Source of the DNA: Macrostomum hystrix
Lineage: Eukaryota > Platyhelminthes > Macrostomidae
Reading direction: 5' to 3'
DNA: 64,000 nt
Assembly (NCBI GenBank): GCA_950097015.1
Contig: CATNEN010000024.1
Location: 5,470,001 to 5,534,000, forward strand
Made by a program: the position numbers and the translations under genes. The notes beneath the pieces are model-generated. The model saw only the letters and a list, made by a program, of their open reading frames with translations, was not told where the DNA came from and did no database searches. This document shows, piece after piece, positions 1 to 10,370 of this stretch (its first letter is position 1; the number at the start of each line of letters is the position of its first letter).

Positions 1-297
1 AGTGTCTGGAGGCTAGAGCCATAAATGTAGGCAGATTATTTCTGCTCACAAAATTTCATCATTTAACCATGTCGGGTTTCATTGTTGACTATTCTGGATT
101 GATAAAATTATTTTCATTTTAGAACTAATATGGTTTCGCCATAGAGGTAGATACAGAGCAATGTTATTTGTTCTTGTCACCAGTGTCTTCGACAAGAATT
201 GCTGAATATCTCGACTATCCTGATGCCGGACGGCTTAAAAAATTGGTTCATCGAAAAGGGCGGAATATTTAGATCTATATGATGGACTTTCACGGTG

Positions 298-986
298 CTG
301 ATAGTCTATGGGTGGGGTTGACTGGGCTAGGAGGCTGATAGTCTATGGGTGTGATTACACTGGGGTTGACTGGGCTAGAAGGCTGATAGTCTATGGGTGT
401 GATTACACTGGGGTTGACTGAGCTAGAAGGCTGATAGTCTATGGGTGTGATTACACTGGGGTTGACTGGGCTAGAAGGCTGATAGTCTATGGGTGTGATT
501 ACACTGGGGTTGACTGGGCTAGAAGGCTGATAGTCTATGGGTGTGATTACACTGGGGTTGACTGAGCTAGAAGGCTGATAGTCTATGGGTGTGATTACAC
601 TGGGGTTGACTGGGCTAGAAGGCTGATAGTCTATGGGTGTGATTACACTGGGGTTGACTGGGCTAGAAGGCTGATAGTCTATCGGTGTGATTACACTGGG
701 GTTGACTGGGCTAGAAGGCTGATAGTCTATGGGTGTGATTACACTGGGGTTGACTGAGCTAGAAGGCTGATAGTCTATGGGTGTGATTACACTGGGGTTG
801 ACTGGGCTAGAAGGCTGATAGTCTATGGGTGTGATTACACTGGGGTTGACTGGGCTAGAAGGCTGATAGTCTATGGGTGTGATTACACTGGGGTTGACTG
901 AGCTAGAAGGCTGATAGTCTATGGGTGTGATTACACTGGGGTTGACTGGGCTAGGAGGCTGATAGTCTATGGGTGTGATTACACTG
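298..986. repeat. 48-bp minisatellite, about 14 copies
   Basis: Tandem units of 48 bp, nearly identical, each containing the string GTCTATGGG. Variants differ at a few positions (for example gggctag versus gagctag). The minus strand stays open through the array because 48 is a multiple of three; the 16-residue peptide repeat this gives is most simply a by-product of the array. No start context or conserved domain supports a real gene. Confidence 0.95.
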
Positions 987-1817
987 TCATCGGTCATTCG
1001 GTTTATGAGCTATCGTGAAGTAGGCAGTGGGTATTTGAAATACCCCATTGTTATTTCCCACTGGGGGATATAGCGTGGTCCTTCTACTGTTAAAAAGCTC
1101 TAAAACGTACCTAAAATCGGTTAGAGAATGAGAATATTTAAATGCCGATAAAAAGAGACAACTAATAGCAACCTCGAGAGTAAACTCAGGCCCTGTATTT
1201 ATATTTGACCGATGCAAGCACAGAAAGTTGGCTTGGCAAAGCTAGATGCAGTATGCAAGTGTTAGCATTGGTATATATCTTTTAACACTAAATATAGGGA
1301 ACAGTAGAAATTGTGAAGTTCTATTTAGACATTAAAAAAATTATGCACATACACAATAGAATTTAAATACCATGTATAGTGAGAACAACTAACTTTAACA
1401 GCGAATTCAAATAGATAAACCTACATAAAAATGCATGCCAATTACCTAGAAATTCATAATTTAAAAGGTTCCTACATGCGCAAGTGCTAGACACGATGAG
1501 TACCGCAGACATTTACCAAAAGCACGACTTCAGGTTTGTAAATGATGAGCAGATGCTAGCACTAGCATAATTATAAATTAGCACAAGGGTGCAGCTAAAT
1601 GCCGGCATGTGGCAGACATTTTGCATAACTGAAAACACAAGCAAAGAGAACTTTGCAAATAAAACTAGACAATAGCAAAATTAATGAAAATAGCACAATC
1701 GGAGCATTTCTTATTTGAAGATAAAATTCTGTGCGCACTTTGCTACACATTTCATACACAAAGATGCAATTTTTGTAGAAATTTTTTTATGTACCAAGTC
1801 TGAAGAACCAAAACACA
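987..1817. other. AT-rich spacer, no gene seen
   Basis: No ORF with domain resemblance, no tRNA-like fold and no clear repeat were recognised here. The short minus-strand ORF at 987-1217 has no recognisable family. Confidence 0.5.
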
Positions 1818-2590
1818 GTTTGATGTTGTTCCGAAACCCACACCGCCTTTGATGTTGTTCCGAAACCCACACCGTCTTTGATGTTGTTCCGAAACCCACA
1901 CCGTCTTTGATGTTGTTCCGAAACCCACACCGTCTTTGATGTTGTTCCGAAACCCACACCGTCTTTGATGTTGTTCCGAAACACACACCGCCTTTGACGT
2001 TGTTCCGAAACCCACACCGTCTTTGATGTTGTTCCGAAACCCACACCGTCTTTGATGTTGTTCCGAAACCCACATCGCCTTTGATATTGTTCCGAAACCC
2101 ACATTGCCTTTGATATTGTTCCGAAACCCACATTGCCTTTGATATTGTTCCGAAACCCACATTGCCTTTGATATTGTTCCGAAACCCACACCGCCTTTGA
2201 TTTTTTCAAGCCGAAACTGCCTTTGATGTTGTTCCGAAACACACACCGCCTTTGATTTTTTCAAGCCGAAACTGCCTTTGATGTTGTTCCGAAACCCACA
2301 TTACCGTTGATGTTTTTGCGAAAACCACATTACCGTTGATGTTGTTGCGAAACACACACCGCCTTTGATGTTGTTCCGAAACCCACACCGCCTTTGATGT
2401 TGCTCCGAAACCCACACCGCCTTTGATGTTGCTCCGAAACCCACACCGCCTTTGATGTTTTAAAAACGAAACGGCCTTTGATGCTGTTCAGAAACCCACA
2501 TTGCCTTTGATGTTTTTCCGAAACCCACACCGTCTTGGATGTTTTTCCGAAACCCACACCGTCTTGGATGTTGTCCTGAAATCCACACTT
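1818..2590. repeat. 29-bp minisatellite
   Basis: Tandem units of about 29 bp built around TTTGATGTTGTTCCGAAACC, more diverged towards 2210-2590, where some units carry a TTTTTCAAGCCGAAAC insertion variant. All overlapping minus-strand ORFs are readings of the repeat in different frames. Confidence 0.93.
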
Positions 2591-2781
2591 TTATGATTTG
2601 TTCTGAAATCTACATTTTCTTTGGTGTCTTGTGACATCGTGGATACAAAATGTGCGCACAATGTGAAAATACAGTGAAATAAAAATAGAATAAATTAGGA
2701 AGAAACAAGGGGAGTCAGTATAGCTAAGCAGGGAACATCAACACTGCTATTCAGCTCTGTCAATCATCCACTAGATTGCTG

Positions 2782-4813
2782 TCAGTCGCAGAAAGTAGCC
2801 CATGACACCAACACATCTTCCTTCTCCTTGACATCGACGGTGCCAACGTGCCGCCGCAATGCCAGTACGCGACCTTCCGGTTCAACTGGATAGGAAGCGC
2901 CGTTGAAACAGTCTTCGGTCTGTTGGAGCTGCTTATCGTCGTCTAGCAGGTTGAAAACGCCAGCAAGCCAACGCTGGCGACGACCTTTGACGCCGCTAGG
3001 ACCACCGACTGGCTCCCAGGGCAGGGCGAACGGGTGCCGCAGCCGGTCTGGGCCAGCTAAAAACGGAGCCAAAACATCCGACGCGGACTTTGCCAAAACG
3101 CACACCGGAGCTCCGGAGGGAACAACAGTGGCACCGGTCGCTGCCGCCTTCGCTGTTGCCGCGGCTGTGACAGCCCTTCGACGCAGCTCTTCGGCGCGAC
3201 GTCGAATAGAGGAAGTGGAGGCAAGCGTCGATGACAACTTGCGACTGCCACCACCGTCAGAAGAAGCCGGAGAGGCTGGAAGCGACGGTGTGACGTTCTC
3301 TTGGTCCGATGTCGGCACTGACTCTGATCGACGCGGCCGCTTGGCCGCCGCAATCGACGACATCGACGATGAAGACTCGCCGTCGAAGCCATCGTCTTCG
3401 TTATCGCCATCCGAGGCAGCTGATATTGAAGGCGAAGACGGGGCCTGTCGTTTTAAAATCCGCCTGCTAGAGTGTCGATTGTTTTTGTCGACAACGGAGC
3501 AGACGGACTCGAGTTTGGCAGTCTGGCCAACTGTGTTCGAGCTGCGCCTAGCTGGCCGGTTGCGACTGTCAATGGAAAGCACCGTGTAGTGCCGAGCTTT
3601 CGGATCCTCGTCAGGACAGTCGTGATCTAGCAATTAGTGGGAGAAGTTCGTACCTATAGAAACTGTATGCTAAATTTTAAGTTGCACTCAAGTCTATGAA
3701 CACGAAAGTTCAAATGCTTATTCATAATAATATCATGTCTGTTATTTAAACGATCTTTCCCATAATTCCTAAGTTAGTGGTAAGCAAAAACACCGCCTTA
3801 CCTAACAGATGATGGTGCAATGCAAACTTTTTCTTGCACAGTCCACAGACCATCAGGTTGATGCTGTGCGTGCTGCGCAGGTGATGTTGCAGATCGCGAA
3901 AATAGCCAACACAAGTGGCACAGTGGGCACACTGCAGTAAGCCTGGCGCGTGCCTCGCCTGATGCAGCCGCAGCCGTTTAGCTGTGCTCATTGTAACTGA
4001 GCACACTGAGCACGAGAAGATTTCAGACTCTGCGGACATCAACAAGTTAGTCGATACGCCGGTCGAAGAATCTATTACGCCCCTTGACGGAAAAGAAGCG
4101 CCAGTCGATGTTTCTGGAGCGCCATTCGATGGAAATAAATTGGTAGACGATGTTTCAGGAGCGCCATTCGATGGAAATAAATTGGTAGACGATGTTTCAG
4201 GAGCGCCATTCGATGGAAATAAATTGGTAGACGATGTTTCTGGAGCGCCATTCGATGGAAATAAATTGGTAGACGATGTTTCAGGAGCGCCATTCGATGG
4301 AAATAAATTGGTAGACGATGTTTCAGGAGCGCCATTCGATGGAAATAAATTGGTAGACGATGTTTCTGGAGCGCCATTCGATGGAAATAAATTGGTAGAC
4401 GATGCTTCAGGAGCGCCATTCGATGGGCAAGAAGAGGCTAACGAAGTTTCTGGAGCGCCATTTGTTGGGCAAGATGTAGCTGCGGACGTATCTGTAGCGT
4501 CAGACGACTGTTCAGTAGCACAAAGCAATAATGCGGTGTCACCACACGATCCAGAAGAAGGCGAAACTGTTTTACAATCAGAATTGTTGTTAGACATCAT
4601 GAGCATTTTTAACAGGCATAACTTTTGCCCTTGATTCTGTCTTTTGTCTTCTGCATCCTGTTGATTGACAACTGAAACGAATGACTTGCTGTTCAGTGGT
4701 GAAACTGAAGATACAGCACCTGTCTGAGGAATTCCGTGAGCAAATTCTGAGTCTTCCACATCCATTGGTTCATCATTTTCGACACTATTTAGAGACTCAA
4801 TAGCAGATGCCAT
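2782..4813 (-). CDS. C2H2 zinc-finger protein, two exons
   Basis: Two exons joined in frame: 4813-3802 and 3626-2782, about 618 aa. The donor is TTAG|GTAAGG at 3802/3801 and the acceptor ATTGCTAG| ends at 3627, leaving a 175-bp intron. The N-terminal region is acidic and Ser/Thr-rich. A 14-residue repeat (core TNLFPSNGAPET) is present in about eight copies. Two standard C2H2 fingers follow (CSVC...HQARH and CAHC...HLRSTH). A third atypical finger (CGLC...LLDHDC) is split exactly by the intron. The C-terminal exon is Ser/Arg-rich with a basic AKRPRR patch that could be nuclear-localising. The start is the ATG at 4813; a TTTTCAG acceptor-like site lies 25 nt upstream. Likely a nuclear nucleic-acid-binding protein; no orthologue recognised. 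Confidence 0.8.
4102..4440. repeat. 42-bp in-frame coding repeat inside the zinc-finger gene
   Basis: About eight tandem 42-bp units encode the 14-residue repeat of the zinc-finger protein on the minus strand. The unit length is a multiple of three and substitutions are few, so expansion or contraction leaves the protein in frame. Confidence 0.9.
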
Positions 4814-4838
4814 TCTTGAATAAAGCTTTTGGTTAAAT

Positions 4839-6240
4839 CTGAAAATATTCGAAGTGTCATCGTGTGTAAGACCTAAGGCTAATCAAAATGCTAATGGCAT
4901 TTGGTTGGTTATAAACAGACAATTTAGTATCATTACAAATGCAATGAAAATGGTTAACTGTTGATTCAAGAAAAACAATTAATATGTAATTAAGAAGAAA
5001 TGGAAGCTTAATTCATGCCTTTAGTAAACTAAATGAAAACTTTATTTGTACCAAATGCTCAGACTGTACCAATTGCATGCCCCTTGCTTAATAGGTTTGC
5101 AGTAGAAGTAGTAGGGACAGGAGCTAGTTGAAGTGGTCTATAGGTCAGCTCATCAAAAGTAATTAACAACATGACAGCTTATTATGGCCCCAGTATTTAT
5201 TGTCTATTGGCTGCTAGACAAGGGTCAACATTAGAAGGTTTAGATTGCTATCCCTATTACTACTATTGACTATTGCTTTAGAAGTTGCAGTGGCACTAGC
5301 AGTTAGTATATTTGGCATTAGGGCAATAATAAAGTCTAAAGGAAGGGGTGCAAGTATAACATGAGTGTATCACCTAATAGGGTAAACCTAAAACATAATG
5401 TGGCAATGACCAATAGTTATGTCTAAGTATGTTAAATACTATGATTACTACTATTAAAATAGCCAAAGGAATGTTGATATATTATGATATCTAGTTAAAA
5501 GAAAAAACAACTGAACAAGCATTAAACATAACATAGATGGAATATGAATAAAACTTTTGGACATGAACCATTTTTATGCCAGTTAGGAATATAGTAGTTA
5601 TATGAATGGCACTTTGAAAAAAATACTTTATGGACTTTGTTTGAGGGTTTTATTTACAAAAGAAAATAAATGCTATGTTTTGCCTATTATGTGCAATTGT
5701 AAGGTTTGATTGACTTTACTAACTCAACTGCCATTTGTGAAGAATTGCTACTTATTGAGTGTCTATGTAGGTAGAGGCGACACTATAGCAGTTTACTCAA
5801 AATTTCTGTCCTTAAGAACAGCTGTTTCAACATGGATTTAAAGCTTGAATGGCATAAGTATGGTTTTGTTTGTTAAACTCAAATTCGTGCAAAAATCTAA
5901 ATCTAAGACCATAATGATAGGCCCTACACGATTTGAAATTTAAGTACTGACATGGCAGTGTCTATGGCCAAAATATACCCCATAAAGTTGTCAAAGATTA
6001 TCACAATTCAATCAAAATTCTGGCAATCAACAATAAGAAGTTTACAGCCTCAGCTATCTAATGACTCCCTTAAATTGATAGGCTAAACCTAATGCTAGGG
6101 CCTAATGATAGACTTAAGTCTACCTAAGACTTATTATAGCATGATTTTATAGACTTCAGGCCTATAGAAAATGCCTATATAGTATAGTATATAAAAGCTA
6201 AGCTGAAGAAAGTAAAAACTTTTTGTGGTGTAATAGAGGG
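4839..6240. other. AT-rich spacer, no gene seen
   Basis: About 1.4 kb between the zinc-finger gene and the nested transposons. No ORF with domain similarity and no tandem array recognised. Confidence 0.5.
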
Positions 6241-7105
6241 TACCAACCACTTTGGCAAAAGACACTTTGGCGAAGCCACATTGGCGAAAGGTTTTTCTTT
6301 GCACTTTACTATGGTTTTGGTTTACTTTGTATCTATAACCATTTGAAATAGGGCCTATTCAAATAATTAATTTGCATTTGATTAAAAATTCAAAATTACT
6401 ATTCTAAATATTCTTGAAAGCCACCCAAGGGCTTACAGATGTCACTGAATAGGCCTAAGGGGTGGCTGGGTTTAGACAAAAAAGACAACATTTATTTATT
6501 ATGTCTCTAATACAAATTAATTACTTGAATATTTTAAATGGTTAAAAAGCTAGTCTATATATATAAAAGTGAAAACTCTGTCTGTGTGTGTGTGTGCAAC
6601 CTTTTGTCTTTATAGATGCCGAAACCGCTCAACCAAATCGCACCAAACTTTGCACATACCTAAAACCACCTACGCTGAGTGCAATAGGCTACTCAAATTC
6701 CCAAAAAATCATTTCCTTCCTGCTCAAAAGTGCAAAAAACTGCTCAAAAATCGTCAAAAAATCACTCAATTCGACATATTGTCGCCCCACTTTGTCAGAT
6801 TTTCTCCAAATTTGATCCACTTACACTTTACATGTTTTCCAACAATGCTGTCAATTTTGAACATCTCTACTCAATCCAGAGCAAAGCTGCATCATCTCAA
6901 AGTGAGTCACTTTTTGTTTTCCGAGGACAGCCACCCCAACTCCCCTCCGCCACTCTGCGGGCCAAATTTTATTACAGCCACCCCCTCCCTTCCCCGGGCG
7001 CCGAAGCCCCAGACTGTACATTGTATTTCAAGCCGTGAATGTACACAGCCCAAACCCCTAGACTGTCTACTGGCCCCCAAGCAGCACTGAGACTGAGTGC
7101 GGTGA

Positions 7106-7810
7106 GTGCAGTGGCGTCCCAGTGCGCAGCTAGGCTCTCCGGTCGATATTTCTCTCCAGCCAGCCTGGGATAGAAGAAAGAGAGAGGCTGGCGTTGACTG
7201 GCTGTCAGAGAGGGCAATTCTGTGTCCTAGAAATGATGCCGCCAATGAAATTAACTACCAACTGCTTCAGGAGTTGCCAGGTGCAGTTTTCACCTACAAG
7301 TCAATTGATACAACATTGACTGATGACACCGCTGTGGAGTATCCTGTTGAGTTTCTGAACTCTCTAGATCCTCCTGGAACTCCATCGCACAACTTGCAGC
7401 TGAAAGTTGGGGCACCAATTATGCTCCTCCGCAACCTGAATGCGCCAAGGCTGTGTAACGGCACCAGACTGATAGTCAGGCGGCTCTTCCCACACGTGAT
7501 TGAGGCCACGATAATGACTGGATCTGGCAGAGGAGAGTCTGTGTTCGTTCCCCGGATTCCAATTATCCCCACGGACCTGCCATTTCAGTTCAAGCGACTG
7601 CAGTTCCCTGTGAGAGTGTGCTTTGCGATGACTATTAACAAGGCTCAGGGACAGTCGATGAAGGTGGCTGGCATCAACCTGGAGACTCCTTACTTCTCGC
7701 ATGGGCAGCTTTATGTCGCCTGCTCCCGTGTTGGAACTCCAGCTGGCCTATTCATTTTCGCACCAAGGGGAAGAACGAAGAATGTGGTGTATCCCCAGGC
7801 CTTGAGGTGA
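7106..7810 (+). pseudogene. Helitron Pif1-like helicase, C-terminal fragment
   Basis: About 234 residues match the C-terminal part of Pif1-family helicases of Helitrons. Visible are SERAILCPRNDAANEINY, the GAPIMLLRNLN block with CNGTRL just after it, and the late helicase motifs AMTINKAQGQS and QLYVACSRV. The N-terminal helicase motifs (Walker A/B) and the HUH Rep nuclease domain are absent, and there is no natural start codon. The upstream Helitron DNA (6569-7090) shows no coding similarity. This is a remnant of the rolling-circle transposase, not a host PIF1 gene. Confidence 0.88.
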
Positions 7811-7962
7811 CTCGCAAGCAATTAATAGAAAAGTAGTCACGAATTGACCTTGACCTGTCTAACTCTGAACTCTGAAACAGTTTAATTTTGTTTCTTTGAC
7901 ATTGTTATTGTTATGCCATGGCTATTTTCCTTATGTATACGCGTGTACATGCATACTGTATA

Positions 7963-8156
7963 CAGAGGCAGATTTAGGGGGGGGGGCAGGGGGGCAGTCA
8001 CCCCCCTAAATTTTAATCATGGGAATAAGATGCCCCCACCAGGGGGCGCCAGTCTCAGCACTGGCGCCCTTTTTCGGCCGCTGGCACCCCCTCTGTGATT
8101 CTCATGGCGCTCCCCTGACAGACCGCCCCAAAACAAAATTCCTGGATCTGCCACTG
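7963..8156. mobile_element. hAT-type MITE with 8-bp target duplication
   Basis: A 194-bp non-coding element with imperfect terminal inverted repeats (CAGAGGCAGATTTAGG at the left, CCTGGATCTGCCACTG at the right). It is flanked by perfect 8-bp direct repeats ACTGTATA at 7955-7962 and 8157-8164. The 8-bp duplication and CAG-type ends are characteristic of hAT elements. It sits inside the Helitron and is therefore younger. Confidence 0.88.
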
Positions 8157-8759
8157 ACTGTATAGAGGAGTGGCTAAGAGACATGTTTCTAAAGAAGTAA
8201 TCAAGAGGGGGCTGTTTGGACAAACTTTTCACTTTACTTTTTACTTAAAACGCCCTTAAACAAACTCTTCACTTTTCATTAATGCAGTAAATAAATAAAT
8301 GGTGACCTTCACTACAAAGTTAATACAGAGACGTGAATTGCTTACTGCTTTGCTTTAAATTTCTGCCCCAAAAACAACGGGCAAAAAAAGCTAGTAGGAT
8401 ATAAAGTAAAACAAATCCACAGTAATGACTTGGCCAAAAAGGTCAAGCATTAAGGCAAAGAAAAACCTTTCGCCAATGTGGCTTTGCCAAAGTGTCTTTC
8501 GCCGATGTGATCTTTCACCAAAGTGGTCTGAAACCAAAATAGATGGCCTTCTCTAGGCCTAGCAGTAAGCAGTAGTACTAACAGGCCAGGCCAGCTAGTT
8601 ATAAATTATACTAGGCCTAGCCTCATATTAATGCACGACCAAATGTTATTCATTAGGCCTTTGTCAATAGGCCCTAGCCTAGTTTATGAAAAACATCGTC
8701 GTTCTACACGTCTATAGGGGCCTACTTCTAGTACCAGAACCAGTACCAGAAAAAACCAG

Positions 8760-10370
8760 TGCCTATCCCTAGTCAAATTTATTTTATGTCTGTAGGGCCT
8801 AGCACTTAGATCAGTGATATCTCACCCTCTGTCATTTGTTTCTGTAAGTTTTTTAAGCTAGTTCTTTGTACAATTAACTATCCAATAATTATAATATTCT
8901 AATGTCAATAGACAATGGCTAAAGCCTACGATGTAGATAGACGTCTATAATTCCAGTACCAGAACCAGTACCAGAACCATTACCAGAAAAAAAGTCATCT
9001 TATAGCCAACAAAAAATCGACAAGCAACTAATAAAAAGACTTTTAACAGATGAAATACTTATATATCGGTCCAAAAATCTTTGTTGCGAAAAAAATGAAA
9101 AAATCGACGGACTTGCGCACAAAGACACAAGAATCGTAAATTTTTTTAGTAGTAGTTGTTGGTTCAGGCAAGATGCCTGTTTGGCCAATAAAGTGTAACG
9201 GGTATATTTTTATTACGACATTTAAATATATTATAAATCACGAAACACGAATAAAGAAACAGTTAATTGAAAGTTTGAAAAAGTGCGAAAATCGAAAAGC
9301 AAACGAAGATAACGATGTAAGAAACTAAATATTATATTAGCAGCAAATAAAATGCAAATAATAGGAGCACATGGGGAGAAGGGGCGGGCAAAATAACGAG
9401 GCACGAAAAAAGGCTTAGGGAGACAAAAAAGATAACGAAGTGAAATAGACATATATCATATTTTAGCATAAAGCATATTGCATGATTTAGTACCAAACAA
9501 GGTCAAAAAAGAAAATAAAGAAAAAATAAATAAAAGAAAACTAGTGCTTAGCATAGAGAAGGAGAAAGAACAAAGCAAAAGAGAAGGAGAGGGAGGAGAG
9601 AACACCGCAAAGGAGTAGAGAAGGAGAACATGGAACAGATGGATTAGATTTTATCAAGAAGATGGTAAACATATTTTACAAAACAAAGGTCTTGTTTAGA
9701 TTTGTTCGGAGAGGCACAAAGACCAATTTTATAGAAATCTCTAAGGGATGGATCGTCCTTCTTTAAGAGTCTTCTACGGATGAGTTTGAGGTGATTGCAA
9801 GTACTGATAAAGTGGAAGATGTCAGGTGGATAGTCTGAGTTACATAATTGACATTTGGCAAGGTGATTGGGTGTGTTTCTTAGGTACAAATTCGGATTTA
9901 AGTTTCATGTACAATGAAAGCAAATTTTTGTTTCTGAAGAGGCTAGCAAAGTGCAGAAATAAGGAATGTGGATAGCTTTGAAGAGTGAGAAATCATAGTA
10001 GTAGCTTAATCTTTTCACAAAAAGTTTTCTAATCCATTTTTTCATAGAATAAAACAAATTTGATAATCCAAACAAGTAAACAAATACGAAGAGCGGTGTA
10101 TTAAAAATCACAACTACTAAAATCTCAACACAAAACTCACCTCACTGAATGTGTTTGTATTATTTCTTATTTTTATAATCATAGTAAACTTCAGCAAACA
10201 AAACTAAGAATATAACCTCACTAAATCTGGTCGTCAAAAGTAGCTGAAAACTCAGATCTGGAAGGAAACATTATCTGTTAACACGACTGTAAAATTTCAG
10301 AGCCCTGACTAGTCGCGTCTGGGAGTTGTAGACCCTCGAGTCCCCCACTCTGACATCTCCCATTTTAAAA
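8760..10370. repeat. Left inverted terminal repeat, split by a LINE fragment
   Basis: The segments 8760-9150 and 10010-10370 match, in inverted order, the right arm at 17083-17745. The match includes the CCAGTACCAGAA tandem motif, the stretch around TCGACGGACTTGCGCAC and the block ending in CTCCCATTTTAAAAGT. Part of the inner arm (10207-10290) is repeated once more at 10383-10475. Confidence 0.85.
9155..10000 (-). mobile_element. 5'-truncated non-LTR retrotransposon fragment
   Basis: An insertion absent from the right-arm copy, bounded by the 9-bp direct repeat TAGTAGTAG (about 9146-9154 and 9996-10004). On the minus strand an 81-codon ORF (9889-9644) carries CQLC-x7-D-I-F-H-x4-C, the Cys/His motif commonly found after the reverse transcriptase domain of LINEs. 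The 3' end lacks a long poly-A tail. Only the extreme C-terminus of the polyprotein is preserved. Confidence 0.65.

Larger units (their letters stand above)
6554..8394 (+). mobile_element. Helitron, 5'-deleted interior
   Basis: The 5' end TCTATATATATAAAAG at 6554 and the 3' end CTAG at 8391-8394 followed by T match Helitron termini. A small stem TGCCC/GGGCA lies 8 nt before the CTAG. Between them only the C-terminal helicase portion of the usual Rep-helicase protein survives. A hAT-type MITE has inserted near the 3' end. The base before the 5' end is G rather than the usual A, so the left boundary is slightly uncertain. Confidence 0.75.
6246..8527. mobile_element. DNA element with inverted ends made of CACTTTGGCGAA-type repeats
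   Basis: The left end (about 6246-6300) and right end (about 8455-8527) are inverted copies of one another. They are built from short degenerate motifs of the CACTTTGGCGAAAG type and share an inner block AAGGTTTTTCTTTGC. The right end carries one extra motif unit. I could not settle a target-site duplication and do not assign a superfamily. The interior is mostly a Helitron that inserted later. Confidence 0.6.

Noticed and set aside
298-986. CRISPR-like array
   Set aside because: Units are directly adjacent without unique spacers, and the genome is animal.
2903-3589. 228-codon plus-strand ORF
   Set aside because: Antisense shadow of the second exon of the zinc-finger gene, which has matching splice sites and frame.
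6569-7090. Coding region upstream of the Helitron helicase
   Set aside because: No similarity to Rep or helicase motifs, low-complexity composition, and no frame continuity with 7106.
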